Shown one piece after another: positions 1-8,564 of a DNA stretch of 64,000 bases. Within the stretch, counting starts at the first letter, position 1. Each line of letters begins with the position of its first letter. Under the pieces are notes generated by a model, which did no database searches, was not told the DNA's origin, and worked only from the letters and a program-made list of their open reading frames with translations. The translations under genes and the position numbers were made by a program. Source of the DNA: Geobacillus thermocatenulatus (GTDB taxonomy: Bacteria > Bacillota > Bacilli > Bacillales > Anoxybacillaceae); contig NZ_NEWK01000001.1 of NCBI RefSeq assembly GCF_002217655.1, forward strand, positions 320,001 through 384,000. Direction: 5' to 3'.

Positions 1-315
1 CAAACGATAGCTGGCTGTCGGCTCCATTGCTCCGATGCGGATGACGCCTCCTTCGCCCTCGATGCATTCTTTCAAGGTTTTTTGCAAGTGCTCGAAGCTT
101 TTTAGCAAAAACGCTCCTTTTTCGCTGAGCAATCGGCCTGCTTCGGTCAACTGAAACGATTTGCCCCGTTCGATGAGGGTGACGCCAAGCTCCGACTCCA
201 AGTTTTTAATATGGGTGGTAACGGTTGATTGGGCATAGTTCAATTCTTCAGCTGCTCGTTGGAAGCTACGGTGTCTCACGACCGCTTGGAATGTTCGGAT
301 GGTTCGTAAATCCAT
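1..315 (-). CDS. LysR-family transcriptional regulator, N-terminal part
   Basis: The reading frame starts at an ATG at 315 on the minus strand behind a GGAGGAAAC ribosome site and runs off the window edge, so about 105 N-terminal residues are visible. They form the LysR winged helix-turn-helix (MDLRTIRTFQAVVRHRSFQ, then AAEELNYAQSTVTTHIKNLE) followed by the linker helix and the start of the effector domain (GGVIRIGAMEPTASY). It lies downstream of an SsuE-like reductase on the same strand but behind a terminator, so it is probably a separate unit. Its target and ligand cannot be told from this part. Confidence 0.9.
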   Translation of the reverse strand, partial: MDLRTIRTFQAVVRHRSFQRAAEELNYAQSTVTTHIKNLESELGVTLIERGKSFQLTEAGRLLSEKGAFLLKSFEHLQKTLKECIEGEGGVIRIGAMEPTASYRL

Positions 316-350
316 CTTGTTTCCTCCTTGACGTTCTCTTTTTCCCTATA

Positions 351-384
351 AAAAAGGCAGATTGTCCGACAGGGGGCAATCTGC
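351..384 (-). terminator. Rho-independent terminator after the FMN reductase
   Basis: Read on the minus strand, an 8-bp stem GCAGATTG/CAATCTGC with a 12-nt loop is followed directly by a C and a run of six T. It closes the reductase unit before the LysR gene. Confidence 0.8.
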
Positions 385-417
385 TTGCACGATCAGGGTG
401 AGTGGGTGAAATCGTTC

Positions 418-966
418 TTACAACGAGCCGGAAACAGACAGATGAAGGGCGGAGCCCAATTCTGATAAGCTTTCATCAAGCCGGCGCTTCAATTCTTCAG
501 GCAGCGAGTAGCCCCCTTCCGGAAGACGGGTGACCCATTGATCGACAGCGTAGACGCCGCCCAACAAGTAGCGCGCTCCCAAGGCGGACAGAACAGGTTT
601 CAATCCGTAGTCTATCGCGAGCAAATGGGCAAGGGAGCCTCCGATGAACAACGGAAGGATGACTTTGTGCTGCAATCCCTTTTGCGGCAGCAAATCCAAG
701 TACGCTTTCAATATTCCTGTGTAGGCGGCTTTGTAAACGGGACTGGCAATGATGACGCCTTGGGCCTTCTCTACTTTTTGGTTGGCGGCTGCAATGGCGG
801 GGCTGTCAAAGCGAGCCCGCACCAAATCATCAGCCGGCAAATCGGCTACGTGAATTTGTTCGATGGCAAATCCCTTCTGCCGCAAAGCTCGTTCGGCATA
901 CTCAATGAGTCCATTGAGGCGGGACGTGGACGATGGGTTTCCGTTGAGAATAACGATATTCAGCAT
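418..966 (-). CDS. ssuE: SsuE-like NADPH-dependent FMN reductase
   Basis: The 182-residue protein has the flavodoxin-like fold of the NADPH-dependent FMN reductases. It shows the N-terminal phosphate loop (NIVILNGNPSSTSRLNGL), a central VIIASPVYKAAYTGILKAY segment, and LDLLP plus LSALGAR further on, all typical of SsuE. SsuE supplies FMNH2 to alkanesulfonate monooxygenases during sulfur starvation. No monooxygenase is visible here. A good sigma-A promoter lies upstream, with a small dyad between it and the gene that could be an operator. The start follows a GGAGAG-type site. The family call is firm; sulfonate use is inferred. Confidence 0.8.
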   Translation of the reverse strand: MLNIVILNGNPSSTSRLNGLIEYAERALRQKGFAIEQIHVADLPADDLVRARFDSPAIAAANQKVEKAQGVIIASPVYKAAYTGILKAYLDLLPQKGLQHKVILPLFIGGSLAHLLAIDYGLKPVLSALGARYLLGGVYAVDQWVTRLPEGGYSLPEELKRRLDESLSELGSALHLSVSGSL

Positions 967-985
967 GGAAACACTCTCCTCTATA

Positions 986-1042
986 ATTCATATAGGAATA
1001 CTTGGTTTTTGTTATCGTATCACGCGACAGATGATGTGTCAA
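986..1042 (-). promoter_or_regulatory. Sigma-A promoter and dyad upstream of the FMN reductase
   Basis: On the minus strand TTGACA (1042-1037) and TACGAT (1019-1014) are separated by 17 nt. Downstream, at 999-986, lies the dyad ATTCCTATATGAAT, just before the GGAGAG site. The dyad is placed like a repressor site; the regulator is not identified. Confidence 0.6.
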
Positions 1043-1228
1043 TCGTCTTTTTGCCAATTTCTCCATCTTGTGTGCAAAACGGTGATGGACATCTGTGCGC
1101 TGGAATGCGGCACCCGTTTTTCCCCTTCCGTTTGGCGTGCGGCCGCTTTGGTGTGAAAGGGATTCCAAATCGCCATGCTTCAAGGTAAACTAAATAAGGA
1201 ATAATCACAGAGGAAGGGGACGCATAGG

Positions 1229-2098
1229 ATGCTCGGAGCCATTGAAGCGGGAGGCACGAAATTTGTCTGCGCCGTCGGCGATGAACACGGCAACATCCAT
1301 GAACGGGCGGTGTTTCCGACGACGACGCCGGAGGAGACGATGGCGCACGTCATCGATTTTTTCCGTCCGCACCGCATCGAGGCGATCGGCATCGGGTCGT
1401 TCGGTCCGATCGATTTGCGCCCGGACAGTCCAACGTATGGGTACATTACGAGCACGCCGAAACAGGCGTGGGCAAATTTCGATTTTGTCGGCGCGATGAA
1501 GCGGCATTTTCCGGTGCCGATCGGCTTTGACACGGATGTCAATGCGGCGGCGCTTGGCGAACAGCGCTGGGGGGCGGCGCGGGGGCTTGACAGCTGCCTG
1601 TACATGACGGTCGGCACCGGCATCGGCGTTGGGGCAATCGTCGAGGGCCGCTTGCTGCATGGGTTGCTCCATCCGGAGATGGGGCATATTTTGGTCCGCC
1701 GCCATCCGGATGACACGTTTGCCGGCGTCTGCCCGTACCATGGCGACTGCTTGGAAGGGATGGCGTCCGGCCCGGCGATTGAGCGGCGCTGGGGGAAAAA
1801 GGGGGCGGAGTTGGCGGACCGCCATGAAGTATGGGAGTTGGAAGCCTTTTATCTTGCCCAGGCGATCACCAACTACATCCTTGTTTTATCACCGAAAAAG
1901 GTGATCACGGGCGGAGGCGTCATGAAGCAGACACACGTGTTGCCGCTTGTGCGCCGCCATGTGCAGAAATGGCTGGGCGGCTACATTCGGCATGAAGCGA
2001 TTCTCGAGAAGATCGATGAGTACATCGTCCCCCCAGCGCTTGGGGACAATGCCGGCGTGGCGGGTGCGTTGGCGCTCGCGGCGGTGGCAAATGAATAG
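1229..2098 (+). CDS. ROK-family fructokinase
   Basis: The 289-residue protein starts with the ROK ATP-binding motif (MLGAIEAGGTKFVCAVGD) behind a GAGGAAGGGG ribosome site. The middle carries TVGTGIGVGAIVEGRLLHG and the zinc-site pattern HPEMGH...CPYHGDCLEG, in which His and Cys residues are spaced as in bacterial fructokinases of the ScrK/GmuE type. GDNAGVAGALALA is the usual C-terminal motif. It phosphorylates fructose, and possibly mannose, in the cytoplasm. It stands alone with its own terminator, so no pathway can be read from the neighbours. Confidence 0.88.
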   Translation: MLGAIEAGGTKFVCAVGDEHGNIHERAVFPTTTPEETMAHVIDFFRPHRIEAIGIGSFGPIDLRPDSPTYGYITSTPKQAWANFDFVGAMKRHFPVPIGFDTDVNAAALGEQRWGAARGLDSCLYMTVGTGIGVGAIVEGRLLHGLLHPEMGHILVRRHPDDTFAGVCPYHGDCLEGMASGPAIERRWGKKGAELADRHEVWELEAFYLAQAITNYILVLSPKKVITGGGVMKQTHVLPLVRRHVQKWLGGYIRHEAILEKIDEYIVPPALGDNAGVAGALALAAVANE

Positions 2099-2100
2099 CA

Positions 2101-2147
2101 AAAACGGCCGTTTACCGTCTTTGTTCAGGCGGTGGGGCCGTTTTTTG
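2101..2147 (+). terminator. Terminator after the ROK kinase
   Basis: AAAACGGCC and GGCCGTTTT form a stem around a 26-nt loop, ending in a T run, immediately behind the kinase stop codon. Confidence 0.8.
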
Positions 2148-2164
2148 TTTGAAGGCAGGGATTT

Positions 2165-2278
2165 TGACCATTTGTTCAAAAAAACTTAGCGAAAAACCGA
2201 CCTGTTGGTCAAAAAATATCGTTTTTGAGTTGCGAATCTTTATAACATTGGTTTATAATTAGTTTGACCATTTGGTCA
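2165..2278. promoter_or_regulatory. Cluster of three TetR-type operator palindromes
   Basis: Three related dyads lie in 115 bp: TGACCATTTGTTCA (2165-2178), GACCTGTTGGTC (2199-2210) and TGACCATTTGGTCA (2265-2278). The last is a perfect 6+2+6 palindrome, 24 bp before the first ATG of the TetR/exporter operon. The GACC/GGTC half-sites suit a TetR/AcrR autoregulator. That they bind the adjacent TetR protein is inferred from position. Confidence 0.65.
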
Positions 2279-2301
2279 TGATTGATATGGAGGCGAGGAC
2301 A

Positions 2302-2442
2302 ATGATCCGTGTTCGACGGTTGGTGGAATGGCTGCAACAACAAGGTGTGCGCGCTGATTTGGTGAAGCCGCGCGCGGTGTTGCCGTCGTACCGGCAATGG
2401 ATGAGGGCGAATGGGAAAGGAACGAGTGGCTGCCATGGATGA
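2302..2442 (+). CDS. Possible 46-residue leader ORF upstream of the TetR gene
   Basis: An ATG behind a strong GGAGGCGAGGA site opens a 46-codon frame (MIRVRRLVEWLQQQGVRADL...) that overlaps the start of the TetR gene by 32 bp in another frame. The peptide is rich in Arg and Gln and has no domain I recognise. Its ribosome site is better than that of the TetR gene itself, so translating it would bring ribosomes across the regulator start. Whether it is a real peptide or a coupling device is unknown. Confidence 0.4.
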   Translation: MIRVRRLVEWLQQQGVRADLVKPRAVLPSYRQWMRANGKGTSGCHG

Positions 2443-3358
2443 GCGGCGCACTCAATTTATTGAGGTGGCATTGAAATTATTTGCTGAAAAAGGGTATCAC
2501 GCCACTTCCATTCAAGACTTGGTCGAGGCGTGGGGGATTTCCAAAGGAGCGTTTTATCACCATTTCGCCTCAAAGGAGGAGTTGTTGCTTTCGGTGCTCC
2601 GCTACTACAGCGAAAAAATGGTCGCGGACTTCATGGCGGACGGCGGGAAAGGGACGGAAAAAGAGCGGTTTGTCCGCCAGCTGGCTGCTCATTTTTCTCA
2701 CATTCGCCAGTACAAAGACTTTTTGCGCATGATCATGTCGGAGCAATTGCCGAAAGTCAATCCGGAAGTGGAGCGGTACATGTTCCGCCAGCATGGGCGC
2801 CTTTTTTTATGGTATTGCACGCGCCTAACGGAGGTCTATGGCGAGGCGGTTGGTCCGTATGTGTATGATGTGGCCATGATGACGAACGGCATCATCCGGC
2901 AATATTTGTTTTATTTCTTTTTTCGCGAGGAGGAGTTTGATGCAGACGAGGCGGCCCGTTTTCTTGTGCGCCGCATTGATGCGATTGTCGCCAGCTTCAC
3001 GGTTGATGAGCGCCCGCTTTTGACCGAGGAGTCGTTTGCGCCATGGATGAAACTGGAGGAGCGCGAGCGCGAGCGCCAGCGGGAGCGGCTGGCTTCCGCG
3101 TTCGACGCCGTCCGGGAGGCCGTCAACGGACTCAATCCGAAGCAGGCAAGCGATGTGCTGGAAGCCGTAGCGGCGCTGGAGGAAGAGCTGCTTGGGCGCA
3201 ATGAGCCGCCGCGTGCCTATATCGTCGAAGCGCTGCTGTTGTATTTGCGGCATCAACAAGCGCCTCAACTGGCGTCGGCTTTGGATGCATTGGTCAAAGA
3301 AATGGATGAATACCAACGACAAAACGGATGGGAGAGAGAAGTATGGAAAAAGCGATAG
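2411..3358 (+). CDS. TetR/AcrR-family transcriptional regulator
   Basis: The N-terminus is a typical TetR helix-turn-helix (RRTQFIEVALKLFAEKGY, then SIQDLVEAWGISKGAFYHHF and SKEELLLSVL). The protein is 315 residues, about 100 longer than usual. The extra C-terminal third is helical and charged, with an Arg/Glu-rich segment (KLEERERERQRERLASAF). Possible starts are 2411 and 2435; both keep the DNA-binding domain. The 3' end overlaps the exporter gene by 16 bp, so the two are co-transcribed. It probably represses the operon through the GACC/GGTC sites upstream. The ligand is unknown. Confidence 0.88.
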   Translation: MGKERVAAMDERRTQFIEVALKLFAEKGYHATSIQDLVEAWGISKGAFYHHFASKEELLLSVLRYYSEKMVADFMADGGKGTEKERFVRQLAAHFSHIRQYKDFLRMIMSEQLPKVNPEVERYMFRQHGRLFLWYCTRLTEVYGEAVGPYVYDVAMMTNGIIRQYLFYFFFREEEFDADEAARFLVRRIDAIVASFTVDERPLLTEESFAPWMKLEERERERQRERLASAFDAVREAVNGLNPKQASDVLEAVAALEEELLGRNEPPRAYIVEALLLYLRHQQAPQLASALDALVKEMDEYQRQNGWEREVWKKR

Positions 3359-4959
3359 CAGTGCCGACGAGCACTATTCGTCACCGCTCGCTGTTGATCA
3401 CCGGGCTCATTATTGCCATGCTCTTTGCGGCGTTGGACGGAACGATTGTCGGAACGGCCATGCCGCGCATCGTCGGGGAACTTGGCGGACTCGGCGTCAT
3501 GACGTGGCTGACGACGGCGTACATGCTCACGTCAACGACGGTCGTGCCGATTGCCGGCAAGCTCGCTGACTTATTGGGCCGGCGGATTGTCTATGTGAGT
3601 GGGTTGGTCATTTTTATGGCTGGTTCGGCGCTTTGCGGCATGGCGAACGATATGACCGAGCTCATCCTTTACCGCGGCATTCAAGGGTTAGGCGGCGGGA
3701 TTATGATGCCGATGGCCATGGTTGTCATCGGCGACGTCTTTACCGGCAAGGAGCGGGCGAAATGGCAAGGGGTGTTCGGCGGCTTGTACGGCCTTGCTTC
3801 GGTGCTCGGCCCGCAAATCGGCGGCTTTATCGTCGATCACTTGAACTGGCGCTGGGTGTTTTACATCAACTTGCCGGTTGGCATTCTCGCCACGGTGCTG
3901 ATTGCCATGGGGTTAAGCAAATATAAAGCCGAGGGGCCGGTGAAATTTGACATCGCCGGGATGGCGACGTTGACCGTGGGCGTCGTCAGCTTGCTGTTGG
4001 GCCTGACGTTTGGCGGCGACCGATATCCGTGGGGGTCGTGGCAAATCGTCTCGCTGTTTGTGGCGTCCGCTGTCTTTTTCGCTTTGTTCGTTTGGGCGGA
4101 AAAGCGAGCTGAAGAGCCGATCCTTCCGCTTTGGCTGTTTGGCAATCGGACGTTTACGCTGCTCAATGGCATCGGCTTTTTCATGAGCGTCGGCATGTTT
4201 GGCGCGATTATGTTTGTGCCGTTTTTCATGCAAGGCATCATCGGCGTGAGCGCCACCCAGTCCGGGACGATCATGACGCCGATGATGATCACGATGATCA
4301 TCGGCAGCGTCGTTGGCGGCCGTTTGGTATATCGAATCGGGGTGAAAACGCAACTCGTCGCCGGCATGATCATTATGGCGTCCGCATTTGGGCTCCTTGG
4401 CACGATGGATGTCGATACGTCCAAATGGACGGCGACGATGTATATGATTATTCTCGGTCTTGGCACCGGGCTTGTGATGCCGATTTTGACGCTCGCCTTG
4501 CAAGAAAGCTTCCCAAAATCGGAGCTTGGCGTCGTGACCTCTTCGAGCCAATTTTTCCGCTCCATTGGGGGGACGTTCGGGATGACGGTGCTTGGCGCCA
4601 TCATGAACCATCGGTCGAGCGTCTTGCTTGACGAGCGGCTCATGCCAAAGCTTGAAGCGCTGCCGGCGCAGGCGAAGGGGCTTGTCGACCGCTTCGCCGA
4701 TATGATTCACACCGACCCGCAAGGCTTGTATTCCGTCTTGCTCAGTCCGGAAGCGATGGCGAAAATTCCAGCGCCGCTTCGAGACATGTTCGTGCCGGTG
4801 CTGAAGCAGTCGCTTGTCGATTCCCTGCAAGCCGTCTTTTGGTTCGGGCTCGCGTTTATCGCGGTCGGCTTGCTTTTCGTGTTCGGCTTGAAGCGGATCG
4901 TCTTGTCCGATCGGGCGGAGGCGATGAAGCCGTTGAAGCAAGGAACCGAGACCGAGTGA
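3343..4959 (+). CDS. DHA2-type MFS multidrug exporter
   Basis: The 538-residue membrane protein has the motifs of 14-helix drug:H+ antiporters (EmrB/QacA/LmrB type): the LDGTIVGTAMPRI segment in helix 1, GKLADLLGRR (motif A), LYRGIQGLGGGIMMP (motif B) and GVFGGLYGLASVLGPQIGG (motif C). I start it at 3343 because GGGAGAGAAG lies at good spacing; an in-frame ATG at 3328 is possible. It overlaps the TetR gene and probably exports a compound sensed by that regulator. The substrate cannot be predicted. Confidence 0.9.
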   Translation: MEKAIAVPTSTIRHRSLLITGLIIAMLFAALDGTIVGTAMPRIVGELGGLGVMTWLTTAYMLTSTTVVPIAGKLADLLGRRIVYVSGLVIFMAGSALCGMANDMTELILYRGIQGLGGGIMMPMAMVVIGDVFTGKERAKWQGVFGGLYGLASVLGPQIGGFIVDHLNWRWVFYINLPVGILATVLIAMGLSKYKAEGPVKFDIAGMATLTVGVVSLLLGLTFGGDRYPWGSWQIVSLFVASAVFFALFVWAEKRAEEPILPLWLFGNRTFTLLNGIGFFMSVGMFGAIMFVPFFMQGIIGVSATQSGTIMTPMMITMIIGSVVGGRLVYRIGVKTQLVAGMIIMASAFGLLGTMDVDTSKWTATMYMIILGLGTGLVMPILTLALQESFPKSELGVVTSSSQFFRSIGGTFGMTVLGAIMNHRSSVLLDERLMPKLEALPAQAKGLVDRFADMIHTDPQGLYSVLLSPEAMAKIPAPLRDMFVPVLKQSLVDSLQAVFWFGLAFIAVGLLFVFGLKRIVLSDRAEAMKPLKQGTETE

Positions 4960-4970
4960 AGAAAAGGAAA

Positions 4971-5017
4971 CGGCGGACCGCGCCTCGTTCGACCAGGCGG
5001 CGGGCCGCCTTTTTTGT
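4971..5017 (+). terminator. Terminator after the exporter
   Basis: GCGGACCGCGCC pairs imperfectly with GGCGGGCCGCC and is followed by seven T, 12 bp behind the exporter stop codon. Confidence 0.7.
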
Positions 5018-5166
5018 GGGCGGCCATGAACAAAACGCCCGCGGAGCGATGAGACATCCAGAGGTAGGCGGCGGCTTGCTTTGTGCCGCCCATTTCGCCA
5101 GGTGGTTTCACCTAAACGCGATGCCCGGCGCCTGGCGGCTTCACGGTGACGATCGGCAACGGGCGG

Positions 5167-5526
5167 CTACGGCGCGCCCGCATCCGCGCTTTGGCCGAAG
5201 ACGCGCGAGCGGGTGAGAAAGCGAACGCCTTCCGGGCCTTCGAGGGAAAACATGCCGCCGCGACCCGGAACGACGTCGATGATGAGCTGCGTATGCTTCC
5301 AATATTCGTATTGCGCCTTAGCGATGTAAAACGGGCAGCCGCCGATTTCGCCAAGCAACACGTCGGAATCGCCGACGATCAGCTCGCCGAGCGGATAGCA
5401 CATCGGCGAGCTGCCGTCGCAGCAGCCGCCGGATTGATGGAACATGAGCGGGCCGTACTTGGCTTTCAGCTTTTCGATTAACGCTAACGCTGCTTCCGTG
5501 GCGATGACTTTCGGTTCTTCAGCCAT
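5167..5526 (-). CDS. DUF779 family protein
   Basis: The 119-residue protein (start MAEEPKVIATEAAL) contains the Cys-rich HQSGGCCDGSSPMCYP segment and the PFYIAKAQYEYWKHTQL segment of the DUF779 family. A longer start eight codons upstream (MNAKEGHP) is possible, but GGAGGGACA best serves 5526. It is the second gene after an aldehyde dehydrogenase, the usual setting of DUF779 genes. Its biochemical role is not established; a helper role in aldehyde or alcohol oxidation is inferred from context. Confidence 0.82.
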   Translation of the reverse strand: MAEEPKVIATEAALALIEKLKAKYGPLMFHQSGGCCDGSSPMCYPLGELIVGDSDVLLGEIGGCPFYIAKAQYEYWKHTQLIIDVVPGRGGMFSLEGPEGVRFLTRSRVFGQSADAGAP

Positions 5527-5635
5527 TGGGTGTCCCTCCTTTGCATTCATGCATTTCGTTCTTTTTCGGTATGGACGGTCGATCGGCGGCCCGCCGCTTG
5601 GCGGAGAATGAGTGGACAACAGCGGCGTCGTCAAG

Positions 5636-5669
5636 GCAAAAGAGGGTGTCCCGAACGGACCGGGACACC
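5636..5669 (-). terminator. Hairpin between the aldehyde dehydrogenase and DUF779 genes
   Basis: On the minus strand GGTGTCCC and GGGACACC form an 8-bp stem followed by CTCTTTT. The short T tract suggests partial termination that would lower DUF779 expression relative to the dehydrogenase. Confidence 0.55.
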
Positions 5670-5733
5670 TTATCAACATGATGGGCTCTTCACCTCAAAA
5701 CGAGGAGGCGATGAAAGAGCGGGTGGGTGAGTA

Positions 5734-7254
5734 TTAGAACAAGCCCAGTTTTTTCGGTGAATAGCTCACGAGCAAGTTTTTCGTTTGTTGGTAATGGTCA
5801 AGCATCATTTTGTGCGTTTCACGGCCGATGCCGGACATCTTGTAGCCGCCGAACGCCGCATGGGCCGGATAGACGTGGTAGCAGTTCGTCCAGACGCGGC
5901 CGGCTTGGATGCCGCGGCCGAAGCGGTACGCGGTGTTGATGTCGCGCGTCCAGACGCCGGCGCCAAGGCCGTACAGCGTCTCATTGGCGATGGCAAGCGC
6001 TTCATCATGGTCTTTAAAGGTGGTGACGGCTAAAACGGGACCGAAAATTTCTTCTTGGAAGATGCGCATCTTGTTATGTCCTTTGAAAATCGTCGGCTTG
6101 ACGTAATAGCCGCCTGCGAGCTCCCCTTCCAGCATGTTCCGTTCCCCGCCGATCAAAAGTTCGGCGCCTTCCTGTTTGCCGATGTCGATGTATGACAAAA
6201 TTTTCTCGAGCTGTTCAGAGGAGGCTTGGGCGCCGATCATCGTTTCGGTGTCAAGCGGGTTGCCTTGTTTAATTTGTTTGACGCGTTCAAGCGCCCGTTC
6301 CATAAAAGCGTCGTAAATCGACTCATGGATGAGGGCGCGCGACGGGCATGTGCACACTTCGCCTTGGTTCAGAGCGAACATCGTAAACCCTTCAAGCGCC
6401 TTATCGAGAAACTCGTCATTGTTGTCCATCACATCAGCGAAGAAAATGTTCGGGGACTTGCCGCCAAGCTCAAGCGTGACCGGCACGATGTTTTGCGAGG
6501 CGTACTGCATGATGAGCCGTCTGGTCGTCGTTTCACCGGTGAACGCCACTTTCGCCACGCGCGGGTTCGAGGCGAGCGGCTTGCCGGCTTCTAAGCCAAA
6601 GCCGTTCACAACGTTGACGACACCAGGTGGAAGCAAATCTTCGATGAGTTCGATGAGGACGAGGATCGATGTCGGTGTTTGCTCTGCCGGTTTCAAGACG
6701 ACGCAGTTGCCGGCTGCGAGCGCTGGCGCAAGTTTCCACGCCGCCATGAGAATCGGGAAGTTCCACGGGATGATTTGCCCGACGACGCCGAGCGGTTCTT
6801 TGAAATGATAGGCGACCGTGTCGTGATCGATTTCTGAAATCGTGCCTTCTTGCGCGCGGATGCAGCTGGCAAAATAGCGGAAATGGTCGATGGCAAGCGG
6901 AATGTCAGCCGCGAGCGTCTCGCGGATCGGCTTGCCGTTTTCCCACGTTTCGGCGACGGCCAGCATTTCCAAATGTTCTTCCATCCGATCGGCGATTTTG
7001 TTCAGCAAACGGGCGCGCTCCGCTGGAGACGTGCGTCCCCAGGCGTCTTTGGCCGCGTGGGCGGCGTCAAGCGCCAGTTCGATGTCCGCCGCTTTGGAGC
7101 GCGGCACTTCGCAATACGGCTGTCCGGTGATGGGCGTGATGTTTTCAAAATACTCGCCGTCGACCGGCGGCACCCATTTGCCGCCAATGAAGTTTTCGTA
7201 GCGCTTTTTCAATGTGACAAGCGCGCCTGGCTGGCCTGGTTGTGCGTAAATCAT
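5734..7254 (-). CDS. NAD-dependent aldehyde dehydrogenase (ExaC/AcoD type)
   Basis: The 506-residue protein is a full-length aldehyde dehydrogenase. [11 protein letters not shown] carries the catalytic Glu and [13 protein letters not shown] the catalytic Cys; the CTCPSRAL form is typical of the acetaldehyde/ExaC-AcoD group. [18 protein letters not shown] and [10 protein letters not shown] form the NAD site. I start at 7254 behind GGAGGAGGAAT; an in-frame start six codons upstream would lie inside that ribosome site. It probably oxidises acetaldehyde or similar aldehydes to acids. A sigma-A promoter and an inverted repeat precede it. Confidence 0.92.
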   Translation of the reverse strand: MIYAQPGQPGALVTLKKRYENFIGGKWVPPVDGEYFENITPITGQPYCEVPRSKAADIELALDAAHAAKDAWGRTSPAERARLLNKIADRMEEHLEMLAVAETWENGKPIRETLAADIPLAIDHFRYFASCIRAQEGTISEIDHDTVAYHFKEPLGVVGQIIPWNFPILMAAWKLAPALAAGNCVVLKPAEQTPTSILVLIELIEDLLPPGVVNVVNGFGLEAGKPLASNPRVAKVAFTGETTTRRLIMQYASQNIVPVTLELGGKSPNIFFADVMDNNDEFLDKALEGFTMFALNQGEVCTCPSRALIHESIYDAFMERALERVKQIKQGNPLDTETMIGAQASSEQLEKILSYIDIGKQEGAELLIGGERNMLEGELAGGYYVKPTIFKGHNKMRIFQEEIFGPVLAVTTFKDHDEALAIANETLYGLGAGVWTRDINTAYRFGRGIQAGRVWTNCYHVYPAHAAFGGYKMSGIGRETHKMMLDHYQQTKNLLVSYSPKKLGLF

Positions 7255-7298
7255 CCCCGATTCCTCCTCCATTTGAGTTTTTTGTATTCGCTTACAAA

Positions 7299-7361
7299 GG
7301 AAAGAATATTATAAAAATTCTTTCCAATGAATACAATATCATGACTGGACAATACTGTCAA
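7299..7361 (-). promoter_or_regulatory. Promoter and 9-bp inverted repeat before the aldehyde dehydrogenase
   Basis: On the minus strand TTGACA (7361-7356) and TATTGT (7338-7333) are 17 nt apart. Downstream, GGAAAGAAT and ATTCTTTCC (7325-7299) form a perfect 9+9 inverted repeat around 9 A/T bases, starting 7 nt past the -10 box, that is over the transcription start. This placement suits a repressor site. Confidence 0.65.
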
Positions 7362-7459
7362 ATCGAAAATATCCATGCAGCCGTATAGATGAAAAGGCGC
7401 CCCGCTGCGTTTGGGGCGCCCTTGGTTGGCTTCAAGGACTTGAATCGACGGTTCGGCCA

Positions 7460-8020
7460 TCAATCGACTTCCAAGCCTTCCAGCCAGCGGCTTGCGTAGA
7501 CGCTGCAAAGATGATGGAACACTTCGATCGCCTCGTTCGGATCGGCGGCGAAAAAGACGCTCGCGGCCGTTTCGTTTTCTTCGCGGACGAACTCAAGCAA
7601 AAAGTCGGTGGCGATCCGGTTGAACAAAAGAAGCGCGCTGTAGGAGCGCTCAAGTTGGCGTTTCCGCTCGAGCGGATCGTCGATGGATAAAAACGGCCGC
7701 TCATAGCGGGCTGTCATCTCGGACAGCCGGCGCTGGATCTTGCGCTGGGCGTCCGCGAGCATCGCCTCGATCGTCTGTGGCGATAGAAAGGTTTGCTCGC
7801 GCAGCATATAGCCCCAAATTTGCTTGAGCGCATGGGCCGATTCACTCGCAAACGCGATGTTGTTGAGCAGATCGGCAACGTATTGCTCGTCGTCATCGGC
7901 TTGAATGCGCAGCTTCATAATGATTTCGAGCACATCGGAATGAATTTTTTCTTTCCGCCACGATTTCGTCAGTTCATGAAGCAAGACGGAAAGCGAGCGT
8001 GCCAATTCTTCTTTCGTCAT
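7460..8020 (-). CDS. Conserved-looking cytosolic protein of unknown function
   Basis: The 186-residue protein (MTKEELARSLSVLLHELTK...) is mostly helical, without signal peptide or membrane segment. I do not recognise a domain. It has charged amphipathic helices, for example RKIQRRLSEMTARYERPF. The start at 8020 follows GGGAAAGGAC; the frame stays open 14 codons upstream. It is preceded on its strand by a mobile-element copy and followed by the aldehyde dehydrogenase promoter, which points the same way. No function is proposed. Confidence 0.6.
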   Translation of the reverse strand: MTKEELARSLSVLLHELTKSWRKEKIHSDVLEIIMKLRIQADDDEQYVADLLNNIAFASESAHALKQIWGYMLREQTFLSPQTIEAMLADAQRKIQRRLSEMTARYERPFLSIDDPLERKRQLERSYSALLLFNRIATDFLLEFVREENETAASVFFAADPNEAIEVFHHLCSVYASRWLEGLEVD

Positions 8021-8156
8021 GATCAGACAGTCCTTTCCCAGCAACATCATTCTCTTTCCCATTGTATCATGACGGCTGTCTGGATAAAGGAGATCCGTTA
8101 TGTTTCCGAATGGACTTAGAAAAACAGCGGTTGGGGCGAAGACCGGGAGCCCATCG

Positions 8157-8564
8157 TTTCATCCTATTTCGCGCAGGAGACTCCCACTTCAACGACCAAA
8201 AGGAGTAAGTGGGAGAGGAATGCGCGTTCCCCCTTTCTTTTGTGTATGATCGAATAAAGACGTGGAGAAAACCGTTCAATAAAGGCACTCCAATAACTGC
8301 TACTCGATGTATGGAGTTAGTTACAGGAAATGTTGTAACCGTAAAACATCGAGCGTAGGTCCGTCTGTTGTGTGTGGAAGCCAAGTACTGCCAACAGACA
8401 CACCGAGAGAATCGGTAACGATGCAGGCATGACCGGCGTCGTTGGGTAGTCGTCAACCTGCCCCCTGATGCAACCTCAAGTCAAGGAAGGAGGACGACGT
8501 CCGTTTGCACTTCTGGGGAGTTGCAAGCCCCCACTTCAAGCGTTAGCTAAGTGGGGGCAGTTGA
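8157..8564 (+). mobile_element. ORF-less IS200/IS605-like element with structured interior, copy 1
   Basis: A 408-bp stretch is repeated at 61073-61474 at roughly 85-90% identity by eye. Each end has an imperfect hairpin: CTCCCACTT/AAGTGGGAG on the left and GCCCCCACTT/AAGTGGGGGC on the right, as IS200/IS605 elements have. There are no terminal inverted repeats and no credible ORF. The interior has conserved stems (for example GTCTGTTG/CAACAGAC) and a GGAAGGAGGACGACG ribosome-site-like stretch with no gene behind it. My best reading is an IscB-type element that kept its ends and its guide (omega, HEARO) RNA but lost the nuclease gene. Confidence 0.6.

Noticed and set aside
538-1188. 216-codon open frame on the plus strand
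   Set aside because: It runs antisense through the FMN reductase and its promoter; no ribosome site and no family pattern.
3913-4941. 342-codon open frame on the minus strand
   Set aside because: It lies fully antisense to the MFS exporter, is very rich in His, Arg and Asp, and has no ribosome site: a codon-bias shadow.
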